Positions 33,466 through 42,278 of a stretch of 64,000 nt of DNA are shown piece after piece. The translations under genes and the position numbers were made by a program. Under the pieces are notes generated by a model. The model did not search any database and was not told the origin of the DNA. It was given only the letters and a program-made list of their open reading frames with translations. The first letter of the stretch is position 1. Every line of letters begins with the position of its first letter. The stretch is from Bdellovibrionales bacterium Ga0074139 (GTDB lineage Bacteria > Bdellovibrionota > Bdellovibrionia > Bdellovibrionales > Bdellovibrionaceae), in NCBI GenBank assembly GCA_001464795.1, contig LNEB01000007.1, positions 124,001 through 188,000 of the forward strand. The letters are read 5' to 3'.

Positions 33466-34026
33466 ATGAACTTTTCAGAAAAAGTAGATCAATTTTTAGA
33501 AACCCAGTACCCAGGATTGACCACTTCCATTTACCGAGATCTTTCTTTGAATTTTAAAAAATTATTAGAAGAAGGTCCTTTCGAACCCACAGAAAGATTT
33601 CAAAATTTGCTAGCAGCTGCCGTCACTTTAGAAAACAAAGAAATGTCTGCACTTGCTGTTGGAGTGTTAAAGGAATTGGGTACTGCTGAAGAAATTATCC
33701 GTGAAAGTGCTGAAGTGGCAGGTATCATGGGTATGAATAACGTTTATTATAAATTCCGCTCTTATTTGCCTGCAGAAAGTAAAGACAACTATCAGCGTGC
33801 AGGATTACGGATGCAATCCTTAGCGAAGCCCGTTTCTGGTAAAAAGATTTTTGAAGGAATGGCTATGACTGTGTCCATTGTGAACGGCTGCCCTATGTGC
33901 ATCGTATCTCACGAAAAAGCCATGCTTCAGGAAGGCTTCACAGCTGACCAGGTTCATGAACTCGCAAGATTAGCTGCTGTGTGCAAAGGACTAAGTGCCT
34001 TGAAAAAGGCTCATTTCATGCTTTAA
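33466..34026 (+). CDS. ahpD: Alkyl hydroperoxide reductase AhpD (carboxymuconolactone decarboxylase family)
   Basis: AhpD transfers electrons from a dihydrolipoyl protein to AhpC in mycobacteria. The 186-residue protein is all-helical and has the redox motif NGCPMCIVSHEK with Cys142, Cys145 and His149, matching E..CxxCxxxHE of AhpD. The conserved lead helix is EGMAMTVSIVNG. Pairing with the three-cysteine AhpC upstream supports electron transfer to that protein. The gene ends inside a 12-base hairpin that reaches into the next gene's start codon (34013-34040). Confidence 0.9.
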   Translation: MNFSEKVDQFLETQYPGLTTSIYRDLSLNFKKLLEEGPFEPTERFQNLLAAAVTLENKEMSALAVGVLKELGTAEEIIRESAEVAGIMGMNNVYYKFRSYLPAESKDNYQRAGLRMQSLAKPVSGKKIFEGMAMTVSIVNGCPMCIVSHEKAMLQEGFTADQVHELARLAAVCKGLSALKKAHFML

Positions 34027-34040
34027 TAAAAGCATGAAAT
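34013..34040 (+). promoter_or_regulatory. Hairpin spanning the ahpD stop and the next start codon
   Basis: ATTTCATGCTTT (34013-34024) and AAAGCATGAAAT (34029-34040) are perfect 12-base arms with a 4-base AATA loop. The left arm is the end of ahpD and its stop is at 34024-34026; the ATG of the next gene (34034-34036) lies in the right arm. A ribosome finishing ahpD would melt the stem, so it may couple the two genes. T residues after the stem are few, so it is not a strong terminator. Confidence 0.6.
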
Positions 34041-34537
34041 TCATTTTACTAGCACTTCTATTTCCCCTACTGACTTTTGCAAGGCCGGCAACAAACCCTA
34101 AAAGCCGGCTGAGCTACGATGTTTCCGCTTCTCAAAGCTCTCAAAATGGTCGAAGTTACCAAGAAATTAATTTAGGCCTTAATTGGTTTCTTAGCGAATG
34201 GATGATTTTTAGAAATTCAGCTTTTCAAAGACAATCTCAAGACCAGGACACTGTTTACGGACTTGATTCATCATTAAGATTTCAACACAGCTTACAAAAC
34301 GAAGAAAACACTCTGGGACTTAAAGTCTTTGGAGGCCCAGGACTACGCGTGGCCAGTGAAAAATCCAATGCTTATTTTGGTGAAGCGGGTGTTGGCATTC
34401 GTTTAGGTGGGATTCAACTCACTGCTGGAATTAAGTCGTTGCAGTATGTGGACACCCGCCTGGATAGCAACGGCAACAAACTACCTAACACTGAGAATCA
34501 AATTTTTATTGGTCTTGCCGGAAGTGGTTCTTTATAA
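34034..34537 (+). CDS. Small outer-membrane beta-barrel protein
   Basis: It has a signal peptide (MKFILLALLFPLLTFA-R). Its 150-residue mature part alternates polar and hydrophobic residues with Gly-rich strands (LGLKVFGGPGLRV, YFGEAGVGIRLGGIQLTAGI), typical of an 8-stranded barrel. No Shine-Dalgarno sequence precedes it, and its ATG sits in the right arm of a hairpin with the end of ahpD, so expression is probably tied to ahpD translation. Function unknown; a porin-like role in the peroxide response would be an inference. Confidence 0.6.
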   Translation: MKFILLALLFPLLTFARPATNPKSRLSYDVSASQSSQNGRSYQEINLGLNWFLSEWMIFRNSAFQRQSQDQDTVYGLDSSLRFQHSLQNEENTLGLKVFGGPGLRVASEKSNAYFGEAGVGIRLGGIQLTAGIKSLQYVDTRLDSNGNKLPNTENQIFIGLAGSGSL

Positions 34538-34568
34538 AAATCCAATTTTTATATAAAAATCTAATATT

Positions 34569-34925
34569 TTATAGTGATTGAATAAGTTCGACGGACCTGC
34601 CATCGGGATCCATTAAAAAACACAAAATTCCAGTTCCCATGTCCAAGGGCTCCATCATAATTTGCACGCCTAAAGGACGAATTTGATCCACTGTTTTTTG
34701 TAGTTCTGGAACTTGAAAACTAAATTGAACACTGGGACTTCGCGGCGAAAAGGATTCTGTAATTCCAAATATTTCGAATTGTATGCCTTGTAATTCACCC
34801 TTCCAAACCTGAGAGCCTTTTTCCACATTTTTAAGCGTAAACTGAAATCCAATGAGACTGTAGAACTGAACCAAATTGTCTGGTTGATTGGAATTAATTG
34901 TGATACGAAACAAAGCGGACTGCAT
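34569..34925 (-). CDS. VOC/glyoxalase-family protein
   Basis: Start chosen at the ATG at 34925 (118 residues), since the frame upstream has only a TTG with a non-conserved extension. The protein begins FRITINSNQPDNLVQFYSLIGFQF and ends FLMDPDGRSVELIQSL, the vicinal-oxygen-chelate half-module repeated twice. The metal position at the C-terminal Glu (SVELIQ) is kept. It could be a dioxygenase, lyase or binding protein. It is convergent with the barrel gene and divergent from pepN. Confidence 0.75.
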   Translation of the reverse strand: MQSALFRITINSNQPDNLVQFYSLIGFQFTLKNVEKGSQVWKGELQGIQFEIFGITESFSPRSPSVQFSFQVPELQKTVDQIRPLGVQIMMEPLDMGTGILCFLMDPDGRSVELIQSL

Positions 34926-34989
34926 AACTTTTAGCTCATGCCACTGGGGCTTGAGTGTCAAGACCAATATGTAAAAAATTAAGGACTTT

Positions 34990-37572
34990 ATGACAACTCA
35001 AATAATGCGACTTTCAGATTACCAAACGCCAGGCTTTGATATTTTACATTGTGAACTGGACTTTGATCTACATGAAACTCACACCCGCGTAATCTCAAGA
35101 CTCCAAATTAAAAAGCTTAAAGACGAGCCTTTGATTTTAAATGGTGAAAATTTAAAGCTGATTTCTATTTTAATGAATCAAGAAAAAGTCGATTACGAAT
35201 TAACAAAAGATAAATTGAAAATTAATCGTGTTCCTGCAGAATTCACTTTGGAAATTGTCACTGAGGTCAACCCTACTACAAATACTTCTTTGGATGGATT
35301 GTATTTATCCAAAGGTCTTTTGACAACACAGTGTGAAGCGCAAGGCTTTAGAAAAATCACTTACTTTTTAGATCGTCCCGACGTCATGACCAAATTCACT
35401 GTGACCTTAACGGCAGACAAAAAGAAATTTCCCATTCTGCTGTCGAACGGAGATCTTGTTGAATCTAAGGACCTTGGGCTTGATCGGCACACCACTAAAT
35501 GGGTGGATCCTTTTAAAAAACCCAGCTACCTATTTGCACTTGTAGCTGGTGATATGGGGGTTCTCAAAGATTCCTATAAAACTATGTCTGGCAAAGTGGT
35601 CAGTCTTGAAATCTATGGGCCTCATGGTCAAGAATCCAAGTGTGAACATGCCATGCAGTCTTTAAAAAAAGCCATGCAATGGGACGAAGAAAAATTTGGC
35701 CGTGAATACGATCTTTCCACTTACATGATAGTGGCCATCGAAGATTTTAATATGGGGGCCATGGAAAATAAGGGCCTTAATATTTTTAATGCTTCACTTA
35801 TTTTTGCTGATTTAAAAACTTCTACTGATGATGATTTTTTAGATATCGAAAGCGTAGTGGCCCATGAATATTTTCATAATTGGACAGGTAATCGAATCAC
35901 CTGCCGCGATTGGTTTCATTTATCTCTTAAAGAAGGTTTAACTGTTTACCGTGATCAAGAATTTTCCTGTGATTTACAAGGTCGAGACGTGGAAAGAATC
36001 ACGGCAGTGGACGCCTTAAGATCTCGGCAATTTTTAGAAGATGCAGGACCCAACTCTCATCCTGTCAGACCCGATGAAGGGGCTAGCATGGATAACTTTT
36101 ATTCTGCCACCATCTACGAAAAAGGGGCAGAAGTAATTCGTATGATGAAGAATTGGATGGGAACTGAAACTTTCAGAAAAGCCATGGATCTCTATTTTCA
36201 AAAGTATGATGGGCAAGCGGTGACCATTGAAGAATTCACTTCTTGCTTGGCTGAAATATCAGGTAAGGATCTGACCCACTTTAAACTGTGGTACCATCAA
36301 TCGGGAACACCTGAAATTCGCGTGGAAGAGTCCTTTGATAACAAAGCTAAAATTTATTCCTTAAGACTGACTCAAAAAACGGAACCCACTCAAAATCAGC
36401 CACAAAAAAAACCTTTGCAAATTCCTTTCTACTTTTCACTTATTGATAGCTCTGGATCCACTTTAAAAATTCAAAATTCTGAAATCAAAAAAAATTCTGA
36501 TGGTAAAGATATTTTGCTTTTAAGTCAGGAAAGTCAGACTTTTCAATTCACTAATTTAAGTGAAAAACCCAGCCTTAGTTTTAATCAAGAATTTTCTGCT
36601 CCAGTGAATTTAAAATGGAAGCCTTCCACAAAAGATCTTTTAACCGTTTTAAAATTTAGCCAAGATGGTTTTTCTCGCCGGGAAGCCATTTATTCTTTGT
36701 ACTATCAGGCATTGGATCAAATGGTTTTGGAAAACAAAACTGAAGTCAGCCCCGAATATATCGAAGCGATTAAAAGCCTTATTTTAGATTCAACACTTTC
36801 TTACAGTTTAAAAGCTGTGCTGCTCAATTTCCCTTCAAGTAATTTGTGCCTTCAGCGCTATGAAAAAGTAGCTCTCAACAAAATCGAAAATGCTAGAAAT
36901 CAAATCGAAGAAACTCTAGCTTCTGAGCTTAAATATTTCTGGAGAAATCTTTATCTGCAACTTCCTTCTACTGTTGGTGTCAGCGCAGAGGAAGTGGGAA
37001 TTCGAGAGCTGGAAAGCATTAGCCTCAGTTTATGGAGCCTCAGCCAAGAAGCGACTGCTACTGCATTGGTTTCTGAAAAGTCATACTTAAGCCCCTTCAT
37101 GAGCACTCGACTTAATAACTTACAATTGCTGATAGATCGCAATCTTCAATTTAAACAGGAATCCCTGGATTTATTTGTGAAGGATTTTGAAAATAACAGC
37201 TTAGTTATGAATAAATGGTTTAAAATTCAAGCCCTCAGCACACACACTTCGACTTTTGAAGTTGTGCAAAAATTAGTTCATCATCCGTTGTTTGATATTA
37301 AAAACCCCAATAAAGTTTATTCACTGGTGCGCTACTTTGGAGCCAACGCCTTTCGATTTTATGATCTCAATTCTGATTCATTAATTTGGTATGCAGAAAT
37401 GATTAAAAAAGTTGATTCTTTAAATCCCCAAGTGGCAGCAAGATTGTGTGCGGCCTATGATTTTGTGCCGAAACTTCCCGATGATGTGCAAAGTAAGGTC
37501 CAATTTTCGCTTGAAAGACTAAAAAGTGCAGAGCTTTCAAAAAATGTCAGCGAATTGATAGCAAAAATTTAA
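34990..37572 (+). CDS. pepN: Aminopeptidase N (PepN, M1 family)
   Basis: A zinc aminopeptidase that removes N-terminal residues from peptides in the cytoplasm, important in organisms that live on host or prey protein. The 860 residues match E. coli-type PepN (about 870). The exopeptidase motif GAMEN is at 256-260, the zinc motif HEYFH at 292-296 with the third ligand Glu315 (SLKEGL). The N-terminal beta domain and the C-terminal helical domain both look complete. It has no signal peptide. Confidence 0.96.
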   Translation: MTTQIMRLSDYQTPGFDILHCELDFDLHETHTRVISRLQIKKLKDEPLILNGENLKLISILMNQEKVDYELTKDKLKINRVPAEFTLEIVTEVNPTTNTSLDGLYLSKGLLTTQCEAQGFRKITYFLDRPDVMTKFTVTLTADKKKFPILLSNGDLVESKDLGLDRHTTKWVDPFKKPSYLFALVAGDMGVLKDSYKTMSGKVVSLEIYGPHGQESKCEHAMQSLKKAMQWDEEKFGREYDLSTYMIVAIEDFNMGAMENKGLNIFNASLIFADLKTSTDDDFLDIESVVAHEYFHNWTGNRITCRDWFHLSLKEGLTVYRDQEFSCDLQGRDVERITAVDALRSRQFLEDAGPNSHPVRPDEGASMDNFYSATIYEKGAEVIRMMKNWMGTETFRKAMDLYFQKYDGQAVTIEEFTSCLAEISGKDLTHFKLWYHQSGTPEIRVEESFDNKAKIYSLRLTQKTEPTQNQPQKKPLQIPFYFSLIDSSGSTLKIQNSEIKKNSDGKDILLLSQESQTFQFTNLSEKPSLSFNQEFSAPVNLKWKPSTKDLLTVLKFSQDGFSRREAIYSLYYQALDQMVLENKTEVSPEYIEAIKSLILDSTLSYSLKAVLLNFPSSNLCLQRYEKVALNKIENARNQIEETLASELKYFWRNLYLQLPSTVGVSAEEVGIRELESISLSLWSLSQEATATALVSEKSYLSPFMSTRLNNLQLLIDRNLQFKQESLDLFVKDFENNSLVMNKWFKIQALSTHTSTFEVVQKLVHHPLFDIKNPNKVYSLVRYFGANAFRFYDLNSDSLIWYAEMIKKVDSLNPQVAARLCAAYDFVPKLPDDVQSKVQFSLERLKSAELSKNVSELIAKI

Positions 37573-37593
37573 TCTCACACAAGGATTTTAAAT

Positions 37594-38544
37594 ATGGATA
37601 TGGTTCTAGACCCCACAGTATTATTTTTCTGTCTTGGCGTTGTGGCTGTTTGGTTTAAATCCAATATTGAAATCCCCGCCCCCACAATGAAGTTTTTGTC
37701 TTACTACTTGCTGATGTCCATTGGTTTTAAAGGTGGAATCGCTTTAGCTAAAACCGTTTGGACAGCTGAAATGCTTTGGACAATGCTAGCGGGCCTGGTC
37801 GCTTCATTTATCATTCCCCTATGGATCTTCTATTGGCTTAAAAGAAAACTGGAATCCCATCAAGCGGCTGCCATTTGTGCCTGTTATGGCTCTGTCAGTG
37901 CGGTGACTTTTTTAACAGCCATCACTTGGCTGGAAAATCATCAACAACCCTTTGGAGGCCACTTTGTGGCGCTCATGGCCCTGATGGAAGGACCTGCCAT
38001 TATCGTTGGAATTTTACTGGCTAAATTTTATTCAAATAAAAACAGTCAGTCCCCACTGCATTTAAAAGAAATTTTCCATGATGCTTTATTTAACGGCTCT
38101 GTTTTTCTAATGATGGGAAGCTTACTGATCGGCTACGTGATGAATCCCGTTCGAGCCGCCGATTATCAAGTTTTTGTTTATGATATTTTTAAAGGCTTTC
38201 TTTGCTTTTTCCTACTGGATTTAGGAATGACAGCTGCTAAACAAGTGAAAGATTTAAAATCCAATGCTTTATTTTTAGGGCTAACAGCTATTTTTGCCCC
38301 TTTAATAAATGCATTGTTAGGATTAGCTTTAAGCCTAATGATTGGATTGTCGCCAGCTGACGGGTTTTTATTTATTGTTTTACTGGCCAGTGCCAGTTAT
38401 ATCGCTGTGCCCGCAGCGCTTAAGACAAGTCTACCAGAAGCCAGCCCCAGTCTTTATTTATCCATGGGACTTGGAATTACATTTCCTTTTAATATTTTAA
38501 TTGGCCTACCACTTTATTGGTGGGTGACTAAAAACTTCCTGTGA
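37594..38544 (+). CDS. SbtA-type sodium-dependent bicarbonate permease family protein
   Basis: A 316-residue integral membrane protein with about ten membrane segments. The N-terminal block (DPTVLFFCLGVVAVWFKSNIEIPAPTMKFLSYYLLMSIGFKGGIALAKT) is typical of the DUF897/SbtA family of cyanobacterial sodium/bicarbonate symporters, and the inverted second half with an ASYIAVPAALKTSLPEASPS segment matches too. There is no PII-like SbtB gene beside it. In a heterotroph it may supply bicarbonate for carboxylases, or move another anion. It is convergent with the next gene, overlapping by 17 bases at the 3' ends. Confidence 0.8.
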   Translation: MDMVLDPTVLFFCLGVVAVWFKSNIEIPAPTMKFLSYYLLMSIGFKGGIALAKTVWTAEMLWTMLAGLVASFIIPLWIFYWLKRKLESHQAAAICACYGSVSAVTFLTAITWLENHQQPFGGHFVALMALMEGPAIIVGILLAKFYSNKNSQSPLHLKEIFHDALFNGSVFLMMGSLLIGYVMNPVRAADYQVFVYDIFKGFLCFFLLDLGMTAAKQVKDLKSNALFLGLTAIFAPLINALLGLALSLMIGLSPADGFLFIVLLASASYIAVPAALKTSLPEASPSLYLSMGLGITFPFNILIGLPLYWWVTKNFL

Positions 38545-39460
38545 CCCCTAAAGTTCCGTAGTATTCGGTGAAGATGGCCACATCATCATAATTGATCGTG
38601 TCTTGCGCCATTGGAACACCGACTTCAGCTTTAAAACCAACTGCAGGGGTGAAATCTTTTTTGTATTGTAAAGCCACGGACACATCCCAATTAATTTGAT
38701 CGTGGTAGTAGTATTCTAAATAAGGTCTTTCAAATGGATTTCTAAGAGTTGAATCCTGACCTTTTATGCGGTTTCGGTGTTTGTAGTACCCCACAACCCT
38801 TGGTGTTAATCCTGTGTTAGCAACAGGAATGTCCACCCATGCATCTGTTTTAAATTGATGACCTAAGCGGTAACCATTTTCATTGAAGCCTGAAGTTCTT
38901 AAGATGGTCGCAAATCTTCCTCCCACTTGCAGACCTGGCTGAAGCCACAAAGCGGTCACACCTAAAGTTTGATCAAGTGTTCCAGACCCCAGCTGCATAT
39001 TGTAGGGATAATTTTTTCGCCCTGTTGTATCCACTGGATTTTTTTCATCAATGGATCCCGTGGGAAGGCTAAGCCCCACATCAGTAAGCAAAATCACACT
39101 GGGTGATAATAATTGCATGTGCACACCGCTAACTAAAAAGTCAGCAATCCCCTGGGAACTGTCCTTAGAAGAACCAAAACCAGTCACATTCGTGATCACA
39201 GAATTTTCATAGTGTTGAGCAATACCCATTAAAGTCCATGAGGGTGACAACTGGTACTGCAAAGCAAAAAACTGCATTTTTAAAGTGGTATTGCCAAAAT
39301 CAAAAAGTCCTGATTGGGCAGGTCGCTCGCCTTTAAAATCATAATAATAAGAATCAAAAGTAGCTTTGAACTTAGGAAGTGCTTTGGGAGCTTCCATCGT
39401 GGAAGTGGATTCATTTGCAAAAGCCAATTGAAAAAATAAAAGGGCGATGAGTAGTTTCAT
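38528..39460 (-). CDS. Outer-membrane channel-like beta-barrel protein
   Basis: It has a signal peptide (MKLLIALLFFQLAFA-N). The 295-residue mature part has many short alternating strands (ALQYQLSPSWTLMGIAQHYENSV, SVALQYKKDFTPAVGFKAEVGVPM) and ends in TLGVTGSF, a barrel-like terminal Phe. It resembles MetA-pathway phenol-degradation/transporter-type porins in length and style. Its 3' end overlaps the SbtA-like gene. The role is unknown, but it is 15 bases downstream of folE on the same strand and may share its transcript. Confidence 0.55.
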   Translation of the reverse strand: MKLLIALLFFQLAFANESTSTMEAPKALPKFKATFDSYYYDFKGERPAQSGLFDFGNTTLKMQFFALQYQLSPSWTLMGIAQHYENSVITNVTGFGSSKDSSQGIADFLVSGVHMQLLSPSVILLTDVGLSLPTGSIDEKNPVDTTGRKNYPYNMQLGSGTLDQTLGVTALWLQPGLQVGGRFATILRTSGFNENGYRLGHQFKTDAWVDIPVANTGLTPRVVGYYKHRNRIKGQDSTLRNPFERPYLEYYYHDQINWDVSVALQYKKDFTPAVGFKAEVGVPMAQDTINYDDVAIFTEYYGTLGVTGSF

Positions 39461-39475
39461 TTGGATTGTTCCTTT

Positions 39476-40150
39476 TTAAGTTAGATGGGTTCTGGCATGC
39501 AGTAAAAATTCTTGGCGCGTTTGAGGATCTTTTTTAAAATCTCCGCGTAAATCACAGGTTACAGTGGAGGAATGAAGATCTTCGATACCCCGGGCGATCA
39601 CACAAAAATGTTTAGCGTTGATATGAACCGCCACATCCGTGGTTCCTAAAATTTGTTGTAAACAATCAGCCACTTGTTTTGTTAAACGCTCTTGCACTTG
39701 GGGGCGCTTAGCAAAATATTCAACGATACGGTTGATTTTTGAAAGACCAATGACTTTTTTCCCAGGGATATAGGCGACCGTTGCAAAACCTTGAATGGGT
39801 TGAAAGTGATGCTCGCAGGTCGAAACAAGCTCGATGTCTTTAACGACAACCATTTGGTCATACTGCATTTTGTTTTCAATGGTGGTGATTTTTGGGAAAT
39901 GCGAGAAATCAAGACCTTTAAAGATTTCTTTTACATACATTTTAGCAATTCTTTTGGGGGAATCCTTTAATGAATCATCTTGTAAATCGAGGCCAAGAAT
40001 TTTTAAGATTTCTGTAAAATGCTTTTGAATCTGATCAATTTTTTCTTGATCCGACAAACTGTTGGGCTTCATTGGAGTCGGCATCACTTCGGCTAGAATT
40101 TTTTTGACTGAGGCGGGAATGGAAGTGGTTTGTTGACTAGGTTTTGACAT
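39476..40150 (-). CDS. folE: GTP cyclohydrolase I FolE
   Basis: FolE makes dihydroneopterin triphosphate from GTP, the first step of folate synthesis. The 224-residue protein has the type IA motifs: DLVSTCEHH-like [15 protein letters not shown] near 120 (zinc Cys-His-His), [23 protein letters not shown] near 150, and C-terminal [23 protein letters not shown]. The N-terminal 45 residues are an extra low-conservation extension. It runs in the same direction as the oxidoreductase gene 49 bases upstream. Confidence 0.95.
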   Translation of the reverse strand: MSKPSQQTTSIPASVKKILAEVMPTPMKPNSLSDQEKIDQIQKHFTEILKILGLDLQDDSLKDSPKRIAKMYVKEIFKGLDFSHFPKITTIENKMQYDQMVVVKDIELVSTCEHHFQPIQGFATVAYIPGKKVIGLSKINRIVEYFAKRPQVQERLTKQVADCLQQILGTTDVAVHINAKHFCVIARGIEDLHSSTVTCDLRGDFKKDPQTRQEFLLHARTHLT

Positions 40151-40199
40151 GGGCTGGTCTTAGCATGGCCACACCGGTTTTTTAAGAAGAATTTACGTT

Positions 40200-41675
40200 T
40201 TAGACCACTTTATCCAGTAGACCAATAAGTCCTTCGGCTGCCTTTTTTCCACTTTCCAGTGCGGAGCTAACGGTGCCCTTTTCATTCGAATAGGCGTATT
40301 CTCCGGCCCATTGCAGTCGACCACCGTAATCACTGGAATCAAACAACATGGATCCTGACAACCAAGATCCAGGCTCCCATTGGCTTCTAGCGCCTTGGAT
40401 GTGAATTTGATCTTTCCAATTCATCACATGATAATCCAATGACTTAGCCACCATCGTCTGATCCAAATTAAATCGATCAATGAAACTGGCTTTCCAGTTT
40501 TCCATGTCAGGCAGGCTCCACTGAGTCAGCTCACCTCCACGTAGGCCCCCCAGCCAACTTCGATTTTCCCCTTTTAAAAACTGGTATTGAGTTTGATCTT
40601 GATACCAAAGAGCTGGAACCTGAAGATTTTGCACAGGTTGATTATGGATTAGTGCAAAAGCCTTTGAACTTTCACCTAAACGGGCCGATTGAATTCTATC
40701 TTTTTTACTTTGGCTGATTTCTAAACTCATGACTCCGGATATTTTTTTTAACTGATTCATTGGTGTCGCTAAAATAATATTTTTAGCATAGAGGGTCTGA
40801 ATTCCCTCTGGGTTTTTGAAAAGACAACGAAATCCATCCCGAGTGGCATTAAGGGATTGTAAAGACCAATTCATTTTAACTAAGTGATTGGGAATCACTC
40901 CGGCCACTCGCTCATACATACGTCTGACCAGCTGACTCCATCCTCCTTGGACTCGAAAAAGACTTTTTAACTTTTGATCTTTGGGTTGATGCCATAAAAC
41001 CTGTAAGGTGCTGATGGACTTAGAATCTGAGGAAAATTGAGTACGGTTTTGCACATCCCAGTAGCGAAGGACTCTGTCGTCAGGATTGATCCAATGAGTT
41101 TGCAAGTAGTCATGAAAAGAAAGGTTATCCAATTCTTTAGCTAAAGCAGGAGATAGAACTTGATAATTTTCTGAGCTACCAAATATTTTGATTCGGTCTG
41201 ATAAAAATCGATTAATAAAGGCTTGAGATAGTTTTTGATACTCGATTTCGCTTAAGATTTCTTGCGCAGAGGACTGCCACAACGGACGAACGGTCAGATC
41301 CACAAGTTGTTCCGTCCAATCGATTTGAAACTCTTTTAGTAATTCAAACACAATTTTTTGGTGAGCTTCAAAAAATTCAGCACCCAGTTCTAAAGCTGTT
41401 GAGTCATCGGCTTGCACGGAGTAAAGCCGTCCTCCAGGTCTGGAGCTCGCTTCAAAAAGGCGAAAGGGAATACGATTTTTTTTCAATGTATGAGCGGCCA
41501 TAAGCCCGGCGGCCCCTGCTCCTATAATAAAAACTTCCTTATCAAATTCCGTACGGTCAGCTTTGAAATAGGAGTTAAGACCGGTGCAACCTGACAGTGA
41601 AAGTAGTGCTGCAGTGGTTTGCGTGGATTTTTTTAAAAAATCCCGGCGATTTAAATTTTGCAGCTTTTTCTTCAT
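40200..41675 (-). CDS. Tat-exported flavin amine oxidase-like protein (FAD-dependent)
   Basis: Start chosen at the ATG at 41675. The N-terminus has a twin-arginine signal (NRRDFLKKS) followed by a lipobox-like LSLSGC, so it may be a Tat-exported lipoprotein. The FAD-binding motif VFIIGAGAAGLMAAHTL is followed by FEASSRPGGRLYS, as in monoamine oxidases/amine oxidoreductases. The C-terminal FAD-contact region is GRLQWAGEYAY...GTVSSALESGKKAA. The 491-residue length suits the family. Substrate unknown. It is divergent from the 2OG oxygenase gene across 21 bases, with its -10 lying in the gap. Confidence 0.85.
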   Translation of the reverse strand: MKKKLQNLNRRDFLKKSTQTTAALLSLSGCTGLNSYFKADRTEFDKEVFIIGAGAAGLMAAHTLKKNRIPFRLFEASSRPGGRLYSVQADDSTALELGAEFFEAHQKIVFELLKEFQIDWTEQLVDLTVRPLWQSSAQEILSEIEYQKLSQAFINRFLSDRIKIFGSSENYQVLSPALAKELDNLSFHDYLQTHWINPDDRVLRYWDVQNRTQFSSDSKSISTLQVLWHQPKDQKLKSLFRVQGGWSQLVRRMYERVAGVIPNHLVKMNWSLQSLNATRDGFRCLFKNPEGIQTLYAKNIILATPMNQLKKISGVMSLEISQSKKDRIQSARLGESSKAFALIHNQPVQNLQVPALWYQDQTQYQFLKGENRSWLGGLRGGELTQWSLPDMENWKASFIDRFNLDQTMVAKSLDYHVMNWKDQIHIQGARSQWEPGSWLSGSMLFDSSDYGGRLQWAGEYAYSNEKGTVSSALESGKKAAEGLIGLLDKVV

Positions 41676-41681
41676 ATTTTG

Positions 41682-41687
41682 ATTATG
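41682..41687 (-). promoter_or_regulatory. Candidate -10 element for a leaderless oxidoreductase mRNA
   Basis: CATAAT (5 of 6 to consensus) on the minus strand ends 6 bases before the ATG at 41675, so the transcript would start at or next to the start codon. No Shine-Dalgarno sequence is present for either divergent gene. A -35 would fall inside the 2OG oxygenase gene. Confidence 0.45.
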
Positions 41688-41696
41688 ACATAGGAC

Positions 41697-42278
41697 ATGG
41701 AAATTCCACAACGCCTATTGGACTCGATGGCAGAGAAAGGCTGGGCCTACTCTGATGAAATTTTGGATCCACTTGATCTTCAAAGACTTCAGCAATTGGC
41801 TAGGCACCGACTTACGACTGACTCGTTTCGTCCTGCTCAAGTGGCTTCTGGAAGGGCTCCCAAGATTCGCTCGGACTCTTTACTTTGGCTAGATCCCAGT
41901 CATCCACAGGAATCATGGATTTTTAACATTCTTGAAGCTTGGCGGCAAAATTTAACTCAATTCTACTTTGTTTCGGCTCCAGAAATTGAAGCCCATATGA
42001 CCCATTATTCACCTGGTCAATTCTACGACCTGCACTGCGACCAACCCCAAGGCCAAGAGACTCGAATTTTTACCTTCATCGTTTATCTTCATGACGAATG
42101 GCAAAGTCATTTCGGAGGAGAACTTTCCATTTATTCAGGCCCCCAAGGACATGAAGTTGAAAGAATTGAACCTCGGCCTGGCCGCGTCGTTTTTTTTAAA
42201 AGTCGTGAGATTTGGCATCAAGTGCGAGAAACTCACTTTCATCGCATATCATTAACAGGTTGGTTTCGTCACCCATGA
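41697..42278 (+). CDS. 2-oxoglutarate/Fe(II)-dependent oxygenase (prolyl 4-hydroxylase-like)
   Basis: This 193-residue protein has the double-stranded beta-helix fold motifs: H-x-D as His113-Cys-Asp115 (FYDLHCDQP), the distal His174 (EIWHQVRE) and the 2OG-binding Arg183 (HRISLTGWFR). The segment YSPGQFYDLHCD...FIVYLHDEWQSHFGGELSIYS is typical of PKHD-type hydroxylases. It could hydroxylate a peptide or small molecule. The ATG has no proper ribosome site (AGGA directly abuts), and an in-frame stop at 41691 leaves no earlier start. Its stop overlaps the ABC transporter ATG (ATGA), so the oxygenase and exporter are made together. Confidence 0.85.
   Translation: MEIPQRLLDSMAEKGWAYSDEILDPLDLQRLQQLARHRLTTDSFRPAQVASGRAPKIRSDSLLWLDPSHPQESWIFNILEAWRQNLTQFYFVSAPEIEAHMTHYSPGQFYDLHCDQPQGQETRIFTFIVYLHDEWQSHFGGELSIYSGPQGHEVERIEPRPGRVVFFKSREIWHQVRETHFHRISLTGWFRHP

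Noticed and set aside
34533-34561. Repeated TATAAAAATC and ATAAAAAT/ATTTTTAT arms between convergent genes
   Set aside because: AT-only sequence in a 31-base gap; repeats and inverted matches of this kind are expected by chance. At most a weak terminator.
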